Below, piece after piece: positions 9,036-18,812 of a DNA stretch of 64,000 nucleotides. This DNA is from Paraburkholderia fungorum. GTDB lineage: Bacteria; Pseudomonadota; Gammaproteobacteria; Burkholderiales; Burkholderiaceae. How positions within the stretch are numbered: position 1 is the first letter of the stretch; each line of letters opens with the position of its first letter. The translations under genes were made by a program, and so were the position numbers. The DNA lies in NCBI RefSeq assembly GCF_003610895.1, contig NZ_MCAS01000068.1:186001-250000 (forward strand). The letters are read 5' to 3'. Below the pieces are notes generated by a model. It did not search any database and was not told where the DNA came from. It worked only from the letters and a program-made list of their open reading frames with translations.

Positions 9036-10631
9036 TTACTTCTTTTCCACGGCATCCTGCTTCAGAGGCCGCCATGCATGGCCGTCGTGCGCGAGCAGCG
9101 CGTCTGCTTCAGCCGGACCCTCGCTGCCGGCCGGATAACCACGCACGGGTATCGCGCCGCCGGTCTTCGGGTGCAGCACGTCGTCCACCGCGCACCAGCT
9201 CGTTTCGATGCTGTCGGCGCGCTGGAACAGCGTCTCGTCGCCGAGCATGCAGTCGTACAGCAAGGTTTCGTAGCCCACGTTGGCCCGTTCGGCGAAGAAA
9301 TCGGCATAGTCGAAAGACGACTGAACCGCGCCGATCTGCATCACCGGCCCCGGTGTCTTCACGTTGAAGTCGAAACTCGTGCCGTGCGCGGGATCGATAC
9401 GCAAGGTCAGCACATTCGGCGTCAGCGCGTCGACCGGCGTGTCGCGGAACAGACGGAACGGCACGGGTTTCAGTTGCACCGAAATCTCCGTGCGGCGCGC
9501 GGCAAGCCGCTTGCCGGTGCGCAAATAGAACGGCACACCCGCCCAACGCCAGTTCTCGACGTAGACCCGCGCGGCGGCGTACGTTTCCGTCGTGCTGCCA
9601 GGCGCGACGTCCGGCTCCTCACGATAACCGACGCCTGCCGGCCCTTTTTCGTACTGGCCGAAGACGACGTCGTCGGCGGTAAGCGGCTGGATCGCGTCCG
9701 AGATTTCGGCCTTCTTGTCGCGCACGGCTTCGGCGTCGAACGAATTGGGCGGTTCCATCGCGACCATGCCGAGCAACTGGAACAGATGGTTCGGCAGCAT
9801 GTCGCGGAACGCGCCGGTCTGCTCGTAGAACTTGCCGCGCCCCTCGACGCCGATCGTTTCGGCTGCGGTGATCTGCACGCTGTCGATATATTCGCGCCGC
9901 CAGATCGGTTCGAACAAAGCATTCGCGAAGCGCACCGCGAGAATACTCTGCACGGTGTCCTTACCGAGAAAGTGATCGATCCGATACACCTGCGACTCGT
10001 TCGCGTACGACAGAATGTGCGCGTTCAGATCGCGCGCGGAGGCGAGATCGGTGCCGAACGGCTTCTCGATCACGATACGGCGGAAGCCGCCGCCCTCGGC
10101 TTCTTTCAGCAAGCCCGCGTGGCCGAGATGCTCGACGATCGGCTTGAAAAAGCGCGCGCTGACCGCGAGGTAAAAAATCACATTGCCGGCCGGCGACGGG
10201 TCGAGCTTTTGCTTGAGCTTCGTGAACGTGTCGTCGGTTTCGAACTCGCCGGCCATGTATTCGAGCCGTTGTGCAACCCAGTCCCACGCTTTGTCGTCGA
10301 GCTTGCCGGCATGGAAGGTGCTGGCTTTGTCGGCGGCGAACTGTTGCAGCGACTGGTGCAGCCCTTCGCGCCATTCGCTCGTCTCGCGCTCGCCGTGATT
10401 CACGCCGATGATTTTCATGCCATCGTCGAGCAGGCCGTCCACCGCGAGGTTGTACAACGCGGGCATCAACAACCGCTTGGTCAGGTCGCCGGCCGCTCCG
10501 AAGATCACCAGCGTGCAGGGCGGCGCAGGATGCTTGCCGGCCGGCGACGACGGCGCCTGATGCGGACCCGCACTGACTTTGCAACTGGGTGCCTGGCTGG
10601 CGGAAGTTGGGGTGTTCGGAGTAGTCGACAT
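9036..10631 (-). CDS. zwf: glucose-6-phosphate 1-dehydrogenase
   Basis: Cytoplasmic enzyme oxidising glucose-6-phosphate to 6-phosphogluconolactone with NAD(P)+, the entry to the pentose-phosphate and Entner-Doudoroff routes. The protein has 531 aa. The N-terminal 40 residues are a low-complexity Pro/Ser/Ala extension. Then come the Rossmann motif FGAAGDLTKRLLMPALY and the active-site signature RIDHFLGKD. The ATG at 10631 is preferred over a GTG three codons upstream. It is followed at once by the sugar kinase and preceded by the glucosidase pair, suggesting a route from stored or oligomeric glucose into G6P oxidation. Confidence 0.95.
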   Translation of the reverse strand: MSTTPNTPTSASQAPSCKVSAGPHQAPSSPAGKHPAPPCTLVIFGAAGDLTKRLLMPALYNLAVDGLLDDGMKIIGVNHGERETSEWREGLHQSLQQFAADKASTFHAGKLDDKAWDWVAQRLEYMAGEFETDDTFTKLKQKLDPSPAGNVIFYLAVSARFFKPIVEHLGHAGLLKEAEGGGFRRIVIEKPFGTDLASARDLNAHILSYANESQVYRIDHFLGKDTVQSILAVRFANALFEPIWRREYIDSVQITAAETIGVEGRGKFYEQTGAFRDMLPNHLFQLLGMVAMEPPNSFDAEAVRDKKAEISDAIQPLTADDVVFGQYEKGPAGVGYREEPDVAPGSTTETYAAARVYVENWRWAGVPFYLRTGKRLAARRTEISVQLKPVPFRLFRDTPVDALTPNVLTLRIDPAHGTSFDFNVKTPGPVMQIGAVQSSFDYADFFAERANVGYETLLYDCMLGDETLFQRADSIETSWCAVDDVLHPKTGGAIPVRGYPAGSEGPAEADALLAHDGHAWRPLKQDAVEKK

Positions 10632-10802
10632 GGGATTCACTTAGGGAAGCCAATGGAACGGACGTGGCGATACATGAAAGACCACGCTTGAAGCCACTCA
10701 GTTCAAAAACAAAGGCTAAACCTGCCCGGCGCGCACGCCGTATGGCTTATGTAACCTCGCGGGCGGCTGGATCGCCGCTCGTTATCCGCTGCATAACTCT
10801 CG

Positions 10803-13610
10803 CTACTTGGTCGCTGCCGTCGCCAGCGCGGACGCAGGTTCGGGCACAGACTCGGGTGCGCTTGCCGGAGCAGACGCCGAAGCCGCCGTTGGCATCGGCG
10901 CCTGCTCCGGCTCGCCAGTGAGCGGCACATTGCCCGAGGCGCCCATTGCCCGCGGTTGCAGGAGCAACGCCACCAGCCCGGACCAGCCGGTTTGATGCGA
11001 AGCGCCGACGCCACGCCCATTGTCGCCATGGAAATACTCATGGAACAGCACGAGGTCGCGCGAACGCGGGTCGGCCTGCAGGAGTGGATACGCGCCCATT
11101 ACCGGACGTTCGCCGTTCTTGTCCTTCAGGAACAAGGTGGTCGCCCGGCGCGCCAGTTCGTCGCCGATTTCGCTAAGCGAGAACTTCTGCCCCGAGCCGG
11201 TCGGATACTCGACGCGAAAATCATCGCCGTAGTAGCGATGAAATTCGTACAACGATTCGATCAGCAAATAGTTCACCGGCATCCACACCGGCCCGCGCCA
11301 GTTCGAATTGCCGCCGAACACGCGGGTGTCGGATTCAGCCGGCAGATACCGGACGGTGACGCTCGTGCCGTTGTGATTGAACTCGAACGGGTGGTCGCGG
11401 TGGAATTGCGACAGTGCCCGCACGCCATGGTCCGAGAGGAATTCGCTTTCGTCGAGCGCACGGCGCAACAAGGCCTTCATCCGATGCCCGCGCAAGAGCG
11501 AGAGCAGCAACGCATTGCCCTTGCCGGGTTCGTCCCAGCGCGAAACCAGCCTTGCCAGATCGGGGCGATGTTCGAGGAACCAGACGAGCCGCTCGCGCAA
11601 ACCCGGCAAATGACCATGCAAACGTTCTTCGAGTACATGCACGGCGAAAAGCGGAATCAGGCCGACGATCGAGCGCAGGCGCATTGGAATGTTGCTGCCG
11701 TCGGGCAGGCGCAGCTTGTCGTAGAAGAATTCGTCTTCGCTGTCCCATAGGCCGGTTTCGCAACCGTCGTCGCAACTCACGGCTTCGGCGATATACAGGA
11801 AGTGCTCGAAGAACTTCACGCCGATATCGACGAACACATGGTTCGCATACGCGAGTTCGAGCGCGATCCGCATCAGGTCGAGCGCGTACGCGGCCATCCA
11901 CGCCGTGCCGTCGGCCTGGTCGATATGGCCACCGGTGGGTAGCGGCGACGAGCGGTCGAAAATGCCGATGTTGTCCAGCCCAAGAAAGCCGCCCTGGAAA
12001 ATGTTGTGACCGTCGGCGTCCTTGCGGTTCACCCACCACGAAAAATTCAGCAGCAGCTTGTGGAAGACAAGTTCCAGAAAATCGCGATCCGCTTTGCCCG
12101 TGAGCGCACGGTCGATTTCATACACGCGCCAGGCAGCCCAGGCATGCACAGGGGGATTCGAGTCACCGAGCGCCCACTCGTAGGCGGGCATCTGGCCGTT
12201 CGGATGCTGATAGCGGTCCTTCACCAGCAGTAACAATTGACGCTTGGCAAACGCGGGATCGATCAGCGCGAACGCGGCCGCATGAAACGCCAGGTCCCAT
12301 GATGCGTACCACGGGTATTCCCATTTGTCGGGCATCGACACGATGTCCGCGTTGCACAGATGCCGCCAATCCGCATTGCGACCGTGTTTGCGGGACTCAG
12401 GCGGCCTGGGTTGCAGCGGATCGCCTTCGAGCCAGCGCTGCACGTCGTACTGGTAGTACTGCTTGGACCACAACATGCCGGCGAGCGCCTGGCGCTGCAC
12501 GAGGCGCGCGTCGGGGTCGGTGATCTCGTGCTGCAGCGCGCCATAGAACTCGTCGGCTTCAGCAATGCGACGGGCAAACACCGCATCGGCATCGAGTTGC
12601 GCGTTATCGGGACTCGACTGCGGACGCCAGCGCATGTACACCACGGCGCGGCCATGCGGACCAAGTTCGATCGACGCGTGCGCGGCCGCCTTGGTGCCGG
12701 CGTCGTGACGAACCGCCTGTTCCTCGCCGTGGACAATGTAGTCGTTGAAGCCGTCCTTGAACGGCCCAACGCCGTCCATGTTGAACAGGCGCCTGACGTT
12801 GGTGTCGTTTTCACAAAACAGCCACGCCATTTGCGGCGCGTCTTTCGACCACGCCGTCACGACGATCGGCTCATGACCGTGCTGACGGCCGACCACATGT
12901 GCTTCACCGTTGTGGTCCTGGCCGGCGACGAGCGACGGCTTGTCCTTGTTCTCCTTCCACGACCACGAATTGCGCGCCCAGATCTGCGGCAGCACATCGA
13001 GCGAGGCGGCCTCGTCCGCACGATTCTCGATGGTCACGCGCATCAGAATGTCGTCGGGCGCATGTTTCGCGTATTCCACCTGCACGTCGAAGTAACGCAA
13101 ATCGTCGAACACGCCCGTGTCGAGGATCTCGTATTCCGGCATGTCGCCGCCACGCCGCGCGTTTTCCTGCACCAGGTCTTCGTACGGAAAGGCGGCATGC
13201 GGGTACTTGTAGAGCATCCGCATGTACGAATGCGTCGGCGTGCCGTCGACGTAGAAGTACAGCTCCTTCACATCCTCGCCGTGATTGCCCTGCGCGTTCG
13301 TGAGGCCGAACAGGCGTTCCTTCAGGATCGGGTCTTTGCGGTTCCACAGTGCGAGCGAGACGCACCAGCCGAGTTTGTCGTCGCCGAAACCGGCAATGCC
13401 GTCTTCGCCCCAACGATAGGCGCGGCTGCGTGCATGGTCGTGGGGAAACGAATCCCAGGCGGTGCCGCCCGGGCTGTAATCCTCGCGCACCGTCCCCCAC
13501 TGACGCTCGCTGAGATACGGCCCCCAGCGCTGCCAACGGGCGCAGTCGGCGGAGTGCAGGCGGGAACCTTCGATCGTGGCGAGCAGATTGGCAGCGCGCA
13601 GCGGTGGCAT
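10803..13610 (-). CDS. MGH1/GH63-type glucosidase
   Basis: Large 935-aa (alpha/alpha)6-barrel glycoside hydrolase related to GH63 mannosyl-oligosaccharide glucosidase. Visible blocks include the N-terminal WGPYLSERQWGTVREDYS, WRYPWYASWDL-like KWEYPWYASWDLAFH, the acidic catalytic-region PAYEWALGDSNPPVHAW, and the C-terminal FGGNSNWRGPVWMPVNYLL. No signal peptide, so cytoplasmic. The last 40 residues are Ala/Pro/Ser/Glu-rich and look disordered. It sits 51 bases downstream of the debranching-like enzyme, forming a two-gene alpha-glucan unit. The exact substrate (glycogen limit dextrin, glucosylglycerate or other) is unknown. Confidence 0.85.
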   Translation of the reverse strand: MPPLRAANLLATIEGSRLHSADCARWQRWGPYLSERQWGTVREDYSPGGTAWDSFPHDHARSRAYRWGEDGIAGFGDDKLGWCVSLALWNRKDPILKERLFGLTNAQGNHGEDVKELYFYVDGTPTHSYMRMLYKYPHAAFPYEDLVQENARRGGDMPEYEILDTGVFDDLRYFDVQVEYAKHAPDDILMRVTIENRADEAASLDVLPQIWARNSWSWKENKDKPSLVAGQDHNGEAHVVGRQHGHEPIVVTAWSKDAPQMAWLFCENDTNVRRLFNMDGVGPFKDGFNDYIVHGEEQAVRHDAGTKAAAHASIELGPHGRAVVYMRWRPQSSPDNAQLDADAVFARRIAEADEFYGALQHEITDPDARLVQRQALAGMLWSKQYYQYDVQRWLEGDPLQPRPPESRKHGRNADWRHLCNADIVSMPDKWEYPWYASWDLAFHAAAFALIDPAFAKRQLLLLVKDRYQHPNGQMPAYEWALGDSNPPVHAWAAWRVYEIDRALTGKADRDFLELVFHKLLLNFSWWVNRKDADGHNIFQGGFLGLDNIGIFDRSSPLPTGGHIDQADGTAWMAAYALDLMRIALELAYANHVFVDIGVKFFEHFLYIAEAVSCDDGCETGLWDSEDEFFYDKLRLPDGSNIPMRLRSIVGLIPLFAVHVLEERLHGHLPGLRERLVWFLEHRPDLARLVSRWDEPGKGNALLLSLLRGHRMKALLRRALDESEFLSDHGVRALSQFHRDHPFEFNHNGTSVTVRYLPAESDTRVFGGNSNWRGPVWMPVNYLLIESLYEFHRYYGDDFRVEYPTGSGQKFSLSEIGDELARRATTLFLKDKNGERPVMGAYPLLQADPRSRDLVLFHEYFHGDNGRGVGASHQTGWSGLVALLLQPRAMGASGNVPLTGEPEQAPMPTAASASAPASAPESVPEPASALATAATK

Positions 13611-13661
13611 GACGGAGTCCTTGCGTCGGGCCTGGCGGTGGGATACACATCGTAGCGCGGT

Positions 13662-15650
13662 TTACGCGGCGGTGGGCTCCAACTCGGCAAGCAGCTTTTC
13701 AATGCGCAGCAATTCCCCCAGCGACCACGCTTGAAACGGCGTGCCGGCGGGCGTATGCGGCGCGTCGCCGTCGGCGATTTCGGAAAGATGGTCGAGGCCG
13801 GTGTGATCGAGATGCGCGTACGGGGGGTCGAGAAAGCGCGCTCTGACTTGTGCACGGGCATCCGGCTCGGCGCCGTGAACCCGCAACCACGCTTCGACGA
13901 ACGGGCCCAGCAGCCAAGGCCAGACCGTCCCTTGATGATAGGCGCCATCGCGCTGCAGCGGCGTGCCGCCGTAGTGCCCGCGGTAGGCCGGATCGGACGG
14001 CGCGAGCGTTCTGAGGCCGAATGGCGTGAGCAGGTGCGCCTCGACCTGATCGACCACCGCGCGCGCCGCCGCGCCTTCGAGTAACGGAAACGGCAAACCG
14101 CCTGCGGCGAAGATCTGATTCGGGCGAATCGAGCGATCCACGGCGCCTTTGACAAAATCCACGTCGACGTTATCGACAAGCGCCTGGGTCGACGGATCGG
14201 TAAAGCGTTCATGAAACGCTTGCCATGCTCGCTGCGCGGGCACCTGCCATTGTGGGTTCCACATTGCTGCAATGCGCAATGCGTTGATCCAGAGCGCCTG
14301 CACTTCCACGGGTTTGCCGATGCGTGGCGTGACCACCCAATCGCCGACCTTGGCGTCCATCCACGTGAGTTGAACGCCAGGGACGCCGGCGCCCAGCAGA
14401 CCGTCGTCAGTGGATGCCTTGATGTTGAAGCGTGTGCCGTTCGTGTAGCCCGTGAGGATGGTTTCGACTGCCTGCTGCAGGCGCGTTCGGGTGTCCGCTT
14501 TCGCGTGGTTCGTCGCCAGATAGTCATGAACGGCGACGACGAACCATAACGATGCATCGACGGAGTTGTATTCCGGCGTGTCGCCATAGTCGGGGAAACG
14601 ATTTGGCAGCATGCCGGCGGACAATGTGCCCGACCATTCGAGCAGAATTGCCTCGGCTTCGTCGAGACGGCCTGTCGCGATCAGCAGGCCGCGCATGGCG
14701 ATGAACGTATCGCGGCCCCAATCGGTGAACCACGGAAAGCCGGCGAGAATCGTGCGGCCTTCGCTGCGCGCGACGATGTAGGCATCCGCGGACCGCTGCA
14801 AACGTGAGCCGAATACGTTACGGCGCTGCTGTTCGATGCGTGCGAGTTCCGTTGCGTGGGCCACGGCAGGTTCGGTGCTTACCGGCGCCACGGCCAACGC
14901 CGGGGACACGATCGACGCGCTGAGGATCATTACCGCTTCGTCACCCACGAGATCGAAGCTGAACACGCCGGGCGTGGCGAGGTCTTCGCTGAAATCGAGA
15001 CCGCGCTCGCGCTCGCGAACGTAGCAGAAGTTCCGGTACCAATCGGGCGCATGCGTATACGCGCCGTTCGTCACGACGTCGATAACTGGAAGATCGCCAT
15101 AGGGCTGCCAACTCACGCAGGCCGGGTTGTCGCTCGTCCGCGCATTGAAGTTGAACGCGGGATTCTCATGGTGCAGTGCGTGGTAATCCCGGCCGGAAAG
15201 CAAGGGCCGGACTTTCAGCGTGAACGCACCAGAAGCAGACGCTCGGCCCAATCCTTCCAGCCGCCAACGCAAAACCGTTTCGCACGTCGCCTTGCTCACG
15301 AATACTTCGGCCGTCACCACGCTCTGTGGATCGAGCTGGAAGCGCCACGTGGGCCACGGCTGCGTATTGAACGCGAGAAGACTCGTCGTCAGATCGGGAT
15401 AGATTACGTCCGGCACGTATCGCTGCATGCTCAACGGGTAATGCTTACCGTCCGCTTCGAGCCACACTTCGACTCCATTGACGAGCACCACGCGCCCGCC
15501 GGGCGCGCGCGTGGCCGTGAGCAGCAACGCGTGATAGCGGCGCGTGCGCAGCGTGCCCACGGTTCCCGAGGCGAAGCCGCCGAAGCCGTCTGCTTCGAGC
15601 CATTCGTCTTCGAGACGCGTGATGTCGAAGGGTCTGTCGATGTGTGTCAT
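13662..15650 (-). CDS. amylo-alpha-1,6-glucosidase / glycogen-debranching-like enzyme
   Basis: Cytoplasmic 662-aa protein with an N-terminal debranching-enzyme domain (LEADGFGGFASGTVGTLRTR, then RRYHALLL) and a C-terminal (alpha/alpha)6-barrel. The barrel shows FPWFTDWGRDTFIAMRGLL, whose Asp residues are in the catalytic region, and YNSVDASLWFV. It is expected to remove alpha-1,6-linked glucose from branched glucan. It is the first gene of the glucosidase-zwf-kinase run on the minus strand. The 15651-15859 gap upstream probably holds the promoter. Confidence 0.9.
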   Translation of the reverse strand: MTHIDRPFDITRLEDEWLEADGFGGFASGTVGTLRTRRYHALLLTATRAPGGRVVLVNGVEVWLEADGKHYPLSMQRYVPDVIYPDLTTSLLAFNTQPWPTWRFQLDPQSVVTAEVFVSKATCETVLRWRLEGLGRASASGAFTLKVRPLLSGRDYHALHHENPAFNFNARTSDNPACVSWQPYGDLPVIDVVTNGAYTHAPDWYRNFCYVRERERGLDFSEDLATPGVFSFDLVGDEAVMILSASIVSPALAVAPVSTEPAVAHATELARIEQQRRNVFGSRLQRSADAYIVARSEGRTILAGFPWFTDWGRDTFIAMRGLLIATGRLDEAEAILLEWSGTLSAGMLPNRFPDYGDTPEYNSVDASLWFVVAVHDYLATNHAKADTRTRLQQAVETILTGYTNGTRFNIKASTDDGLLGAGVPGVQLTWMDAKVGDWVVTPRIGKPVEVQALWINALRIAAMWNPQWQVPAQRAWQAFHERFTDPSTQALVDNVDVDFVKGAVDRSIRPNQIFAAGGLPFPLLEGAAARAVVDQVEAHLLTPFGLRTLAPSDPAYRGHYGGTPLQRDGAYHQGTVWPWLLGPFVEAWLRVHGAEPDARAQVRARFLDPPYAHLDHTGLDHLSEIADGDAPHTPAGTPFQAWSLGELLRIEKLLAELEPTAA

Positions 15651-15859
15651 GCGCGTACCGGGTTATGCAAGCCGCAATTCGTTCGGTGTGCCTGGACTTC
15701 AGGCGCGTGCCGCTACCGTGAAGATTCTCCTGCTTATCGCTTTCCATTTCCTTTCGTCTAACTGACGAATTTAATAAGCTTCGCTCACTCGCAAACGTTT
15801 CACAATTATTTCTCGAAAGGATTGGAGACTGCATCCGCTGCCACAACCTGGATGCAGAC

Positions 15860-16183
15860 ATGAGAACAGACACTCGCCTCGCCGGCGTCGTTCTGGTTGC
15901 ACTCGCAACTTGCGCAACTTGCGCATTAAGCGGTTGTGGCGCCGACGACTCCGCTCCAGCTTCCACGTCTTCATCGCAAACCGCCACGAATAACGCCGCC
16001 GCGCAAAGTCCCACGACTGTCCCCGCGGCCGGCATGCCTGGCGCATCGGCGCCTCTTGCAGCCGACCCTGCTGCCGCGTCCGACGTCATTACCCAGAACA
16101 TGCAAGCCAGCCTTGCTGCCGACAGCCAGCAAGTCGCACCCGTGATGCATTACGCACCTGGCGACAGCGCCAATAGCAACTGA
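15860..16183 (+). CDS. small putative lipoprotein
   Basis: A 107-aa protein with a lipoprotein signal peptide: a basic start (RTDTRLAG), a hydrophobic stretch and a lipobox LSGC placing the lipidated Cys near residue 26. The rest is Ala/Ser/Pro/Thr-rich with no recognisable fold. It lies 63 bases upstream of phospholipase C on the same strand. Function unknown. Confidence 0.7.
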   Translation: MRTDTRLAGVVLVALATCATCALSGCGADDSAPASTSSSQTATNNAAAQSPTTVPAAGMPGASAPLAADPAAASDVITQNMQASLAADSQQVAPVMHYAPGDSANSN

Positions 16184-16246
16184 CCCTGATCCCCCGGCGC
16201 GCGCGAGGCGCGCTATTCTTTCCCCACCCGCAGAAGGTGATATTCA

Positions 16247-18400
16247 ATGACATCAAATAGCCGTCGCCGTTTCCTGCAGACCGTGGCTTCATCCGCCGGC
16301 GCTGCCGCCGCGTTGACCGCGCTGCCCGAGTCCATTCGCAATGCGCTCGCCGTGCCTGCGTTCTCGCGCACCGGCACGATCCGCGATGTCGAGCACATCG
16401 TCGTGTTCATGCAGGAGAACCGTTCGTTCGACCACTACTTCGGCCATATGCGTGGCGTTCGAGGTTACAACGACCGTTTCCCGATTCCGCTGCCGGGTGG
16501 CCAGCAACCCGTGTGGTATCAGCCATCGAAGCAAAATGCGGCGCAACCGGTGCTGCCGTTCCATCTGAACACGGCGACGACCAGTGCGCAATGTATCGGC
16601 GACCTCGATCACTCATGGTACCCGACGCACTACGCGATGAACAACGGTGCGTACAACCAGTGGCCGCAGTACAAGACCGACATGACGATGGGCTACTACC
16701 TGCGTAGCGACATCCCGTTCCACTACGCGCTGGCCGACGCGTTCACGGTGTGCGACGCCTACTTCTGCTCGCTGCCGGGACCGACGCACCCGAACCGCTC
16801 GTATCTGATGACCGGCATGGTGGACCCGACCGGCACCATGGGCGGCCCGCTGCTCGACAACAACGATTTCGTCGACGGCGATGGTCCGCCGAACTATCAG
16901 CTGCTCTCGTGGACGACGTATCCGGAACGCCTGCAAGCCGCGGGGATTACGTGGCAGGTGTATCAGCAGGGTCTGACGGGCGCCGATCCGTTGAACGGCA
17001 ACTACGGCACCAACGTCCTGCAGAACTTCGCGAATTTCATCAACGCGCAGCCGGGCAGCGCCCTGTACGAGCGCGCGCAGACCGTGCGTACGATCGCCGA
17101 CCTGAAGAACGACGTGCTCGCGGGTAATCTGCCGCAGGTATCGTGGCTGTGCCCGCCCGCCGCGTACTCCGAGCACCCGAGCTATACGCCCGCATACGGC
17201 GCGGAATACACGTCGCAGATTCTGGATGCGCTGACGTCGAATCCCGAAGTCTGGAGCAAGACCGTGTTGTTCATCATGTACGACGAGAACGACGGTTTCT
17301 TCGATCACCTCGTGCCGCCGCAGCCGGCGACGACGCCGGCCCAGGGCCAGTCGACGGTCAGCACGGACGGCGAGATTCACAACGTGGTGAATCCGGCGCG
17401 CGGCGGCAGCTACACGGCAGACGGCTTGCCATACGGCCTCGGCCCGCGCGTTCCAATGACGATCGTATCGCCGTGGAGCAAGGGCGGTTTTGTGTGCTCG
17501 CAGGTGTTCGATCACACCTCGGTGATTCGCTTCATCGAGACGCGCTTTGGCGTGTACGAGCCGAACATCACCGCATGGCGCCGCGCCGTGTGTGGCGACC
17601 TGACCACCGCGTTCGATTTCCGCACGCCGGACGCTTCCGTGCCGACGCTGCCGGACACGAGCAACTACCAGCAGATCGCCAACGAATGCTCGTCGCAGCC
17701 GAAACCCACGGTACCCGCCACGCCGGTCGCATTTGATCCGCAGGAAAGCGGTATCCGTTTCGCCCGTGCATTACCGTACGAGTTGCACGTGAACGGTCAT
17801 GCAGACGTGAAGAAAAACACGTTTGAGATCGTGTTCGCCAATAGCGGCCGTCAGGGCGCGCATTTCTACGTGTACTCGACGAATCGCACGGACGGTCCGT
17901 GGCGCTACACCGTCGAGGCGGGCAAGTCGCTCAGCGAGAGCTTCGACCTGACGACGACGAACGGCGTGTACACGTTCGAGGTATTCGGACCGAACGGTTT
18001 TGTGCGCAAGTTTGCGGGCAACACGCAGACGGCGACGGCGCAAACAGCACAGGCAGCGGGTTGGCATGGCCACAACAAGCCCGCGGAGCCGGAAATCAAG
18101 GTGCAGTACGACGTTGCGAACGGCAATGTGTTTATCAAGTTCAGCAACAAGGGCGGCGGCATTGCACGCCTGACGGTGACGGACAACGCGTATGGTGCGC
18201 GGACGCGTCCGGTGCTGGTGCCGGCGGGAGCGCATATCGAAGAGGGTTGGGTGCTGGCGTCGAGCCATCACTGGTACGACTTGACGGTAACGAGCAACGA
18301 CGACGCCAGCTTCTCGCGCCGTGTAGCGGGGCACGTGGAAAACGGCCGGCCGAGCATTAGCGATCCGGCGGCCGTGGCACCGGTGTTGGTAGTGAGTTAA
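16247..18400 (+). CDS. plcN: phosphocholine-specific phospholipase C, Tat-exported
   Basis: Secreted phosphoesterase of 717 aa that hydrolyses phosphatidylcholine and related lipids. The start has a twin-arginine signal (SNSRRRFLQTVASSAG). The alkaline-phosphatase-like catalytic domain follows with HIVVFMQENRSFDHYFG (the Asn-Arg-Ser-Phe-Asp-His core), LPGPTHPNRSYLMTG and FIMYDENDGFFDHLVPP. Two C-terminal beta domains occupy roughly residues 500-700. The ribosome site AGAAGG is well placed before the ATG. Burkholderia usually have several PlcN paralogs linked to phosphate supply; whether this one is haemolytic cannot be judged. Confidence 0.93.
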   Translation: MTSNSRRRFLQTVASSAGAAAALTALPESIRNALAVPAFSRTGTIRDVEHIVVFMQENRSFDHYFGHMRGVRGYNDRFPIPLPGGQQPVWYQPSKQNAAQPVLPFHLNTATTSAQCIGDLDHSWYPTHYAMNNGAYNQWPQYKTDMTMGYYLRSDIPFHYALADAFTVCDAYFCSLPGPTHPNRSYLMTGMVDPTGTMGGPLLDNNDFVDGDGPPNYQLLSWTTYPERLQAAGITWQVYQQGLTGADPLNGNYGTNVLQNFANFINAQPGSALYERAQTVRTIADLKNDVLAGNLPQVSWLCPPAAYSEHPSYTPAYGAEYTSQILDALTSNPEVWSKTVLFIMYDENDGFFDHLVPPQPATTPAQGQSTVSTDGEIHNVVNPARGGSYTADGLPYGLGPRVPMTIVSPWSKGGFVCSQVFDHTSVIRFIETRFGVYEPNITAWRRAVCGDLTTAFDFRTPDASVPTLPDTSNYQQIANECSSQPKPTVPATPVAFDPQESGIRFARALPYELHVNGHADVKKNTFEIVFANSGRQGAHFYVYSTNRTDGPWRYTVEAGKSLSESFDLTTTNGVYTFEVFGPNGFVRKFAGNTQTATAQTAQAAGWHGHNKPAEPEIKVQYDVANGNVFIKFSNKGGGIARLTVTDNAYGARTRPVLVPAGAHIEEGWVLASSHHWYDLTVTSNDDASFSRRVAGHVENGRPSISDPAAVAPVLVVS

Positions 18401-18423
18401 GGGCGAGCGGGGGAAGTAGATAG

Positions 18424-18470
18424 GCCTCGATTGGGCGGCGGCCTGTGCACCGCTCGATCGAGGTTTAAAC
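18424..18470 (+). terminator. hairpin after phospholipase C
   Basis: Starting 24 bases after the stop, CCTCGATTGGGCGG pairs with CCGCTCGATCGAGG (14 pairs with two G-U), leaving an 11-base loop. It is followed by TTTAAA. The stem is strong and the T-tract short, so it is a likely but imperfect intrinsic terminator. Confidence 0.6.
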
Positions 18471-18573
18471 GTGCGATGTTGTCGCGCTCGAAGAATGTGG
18501 TGGATGTCTTAGGCCGATTGGCCAAAGTTAGATAGTTAGCTTAGCAAAGTGAATTTTAAGAGAAGGGCGCACT

Positions 18574-18812
18574 TATAATTTCGCGGTCGTCAAAACAATG
18601 ACGACCGGGTGTGAGAGCCCGACTGCCATTGCCTGACAACCTGCCACGCAGGTCGTTTGCCTCTGCGCGTCCATTCAACGGGCGGGCCGCGGCGAGGGAG
18701 CCGCAAGGCTCGCCGGTTTGGGCTGGCACCGGACTCTCAACCTCGCTACGTGCCCGCCCACCCGTTTGCCGCGAGTGTCGGGCGATTTCGAGAATCCACC
18801 GGAAATCGCGCC
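18574..18812 (+). ncRNA. structured leader, C4-antisense-like, with TATAAT promoter
   Basis: A perfect TATAAT lies at 18574-18579, without a good -35. About 30 bases further on, a G/C-rich leader begins that has several mutually complementary blocks. GGTGTGAGAG (18608-18617) can pair with CTCTCAACC (18734-18742). GGGCGGGC (18680-18687) pairs perfectly with GCCCGCCC (18752-18759). Between them is a hairpin GAGCC-GCAA-GGCTC (18698-18711) with a GNRA loop. Two separate upstream blocks complementary to two downstream blocks before a small ORF is the plan of phage-type C4 antisense RNA. The family assignment is inference. The whole 18401-18812 gap holds only this, the terminator and the promoter. 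Confidence 0.5.

Noticed and set aside
8853..10691. Long plus-strand open frame of 612 codons
   Set aside because: It lies opposite the clearly real zwf gene and part of the ROK kinase; high GC leaves the antisense frame open. Its residues (many Arg, His, Ala) match no family.
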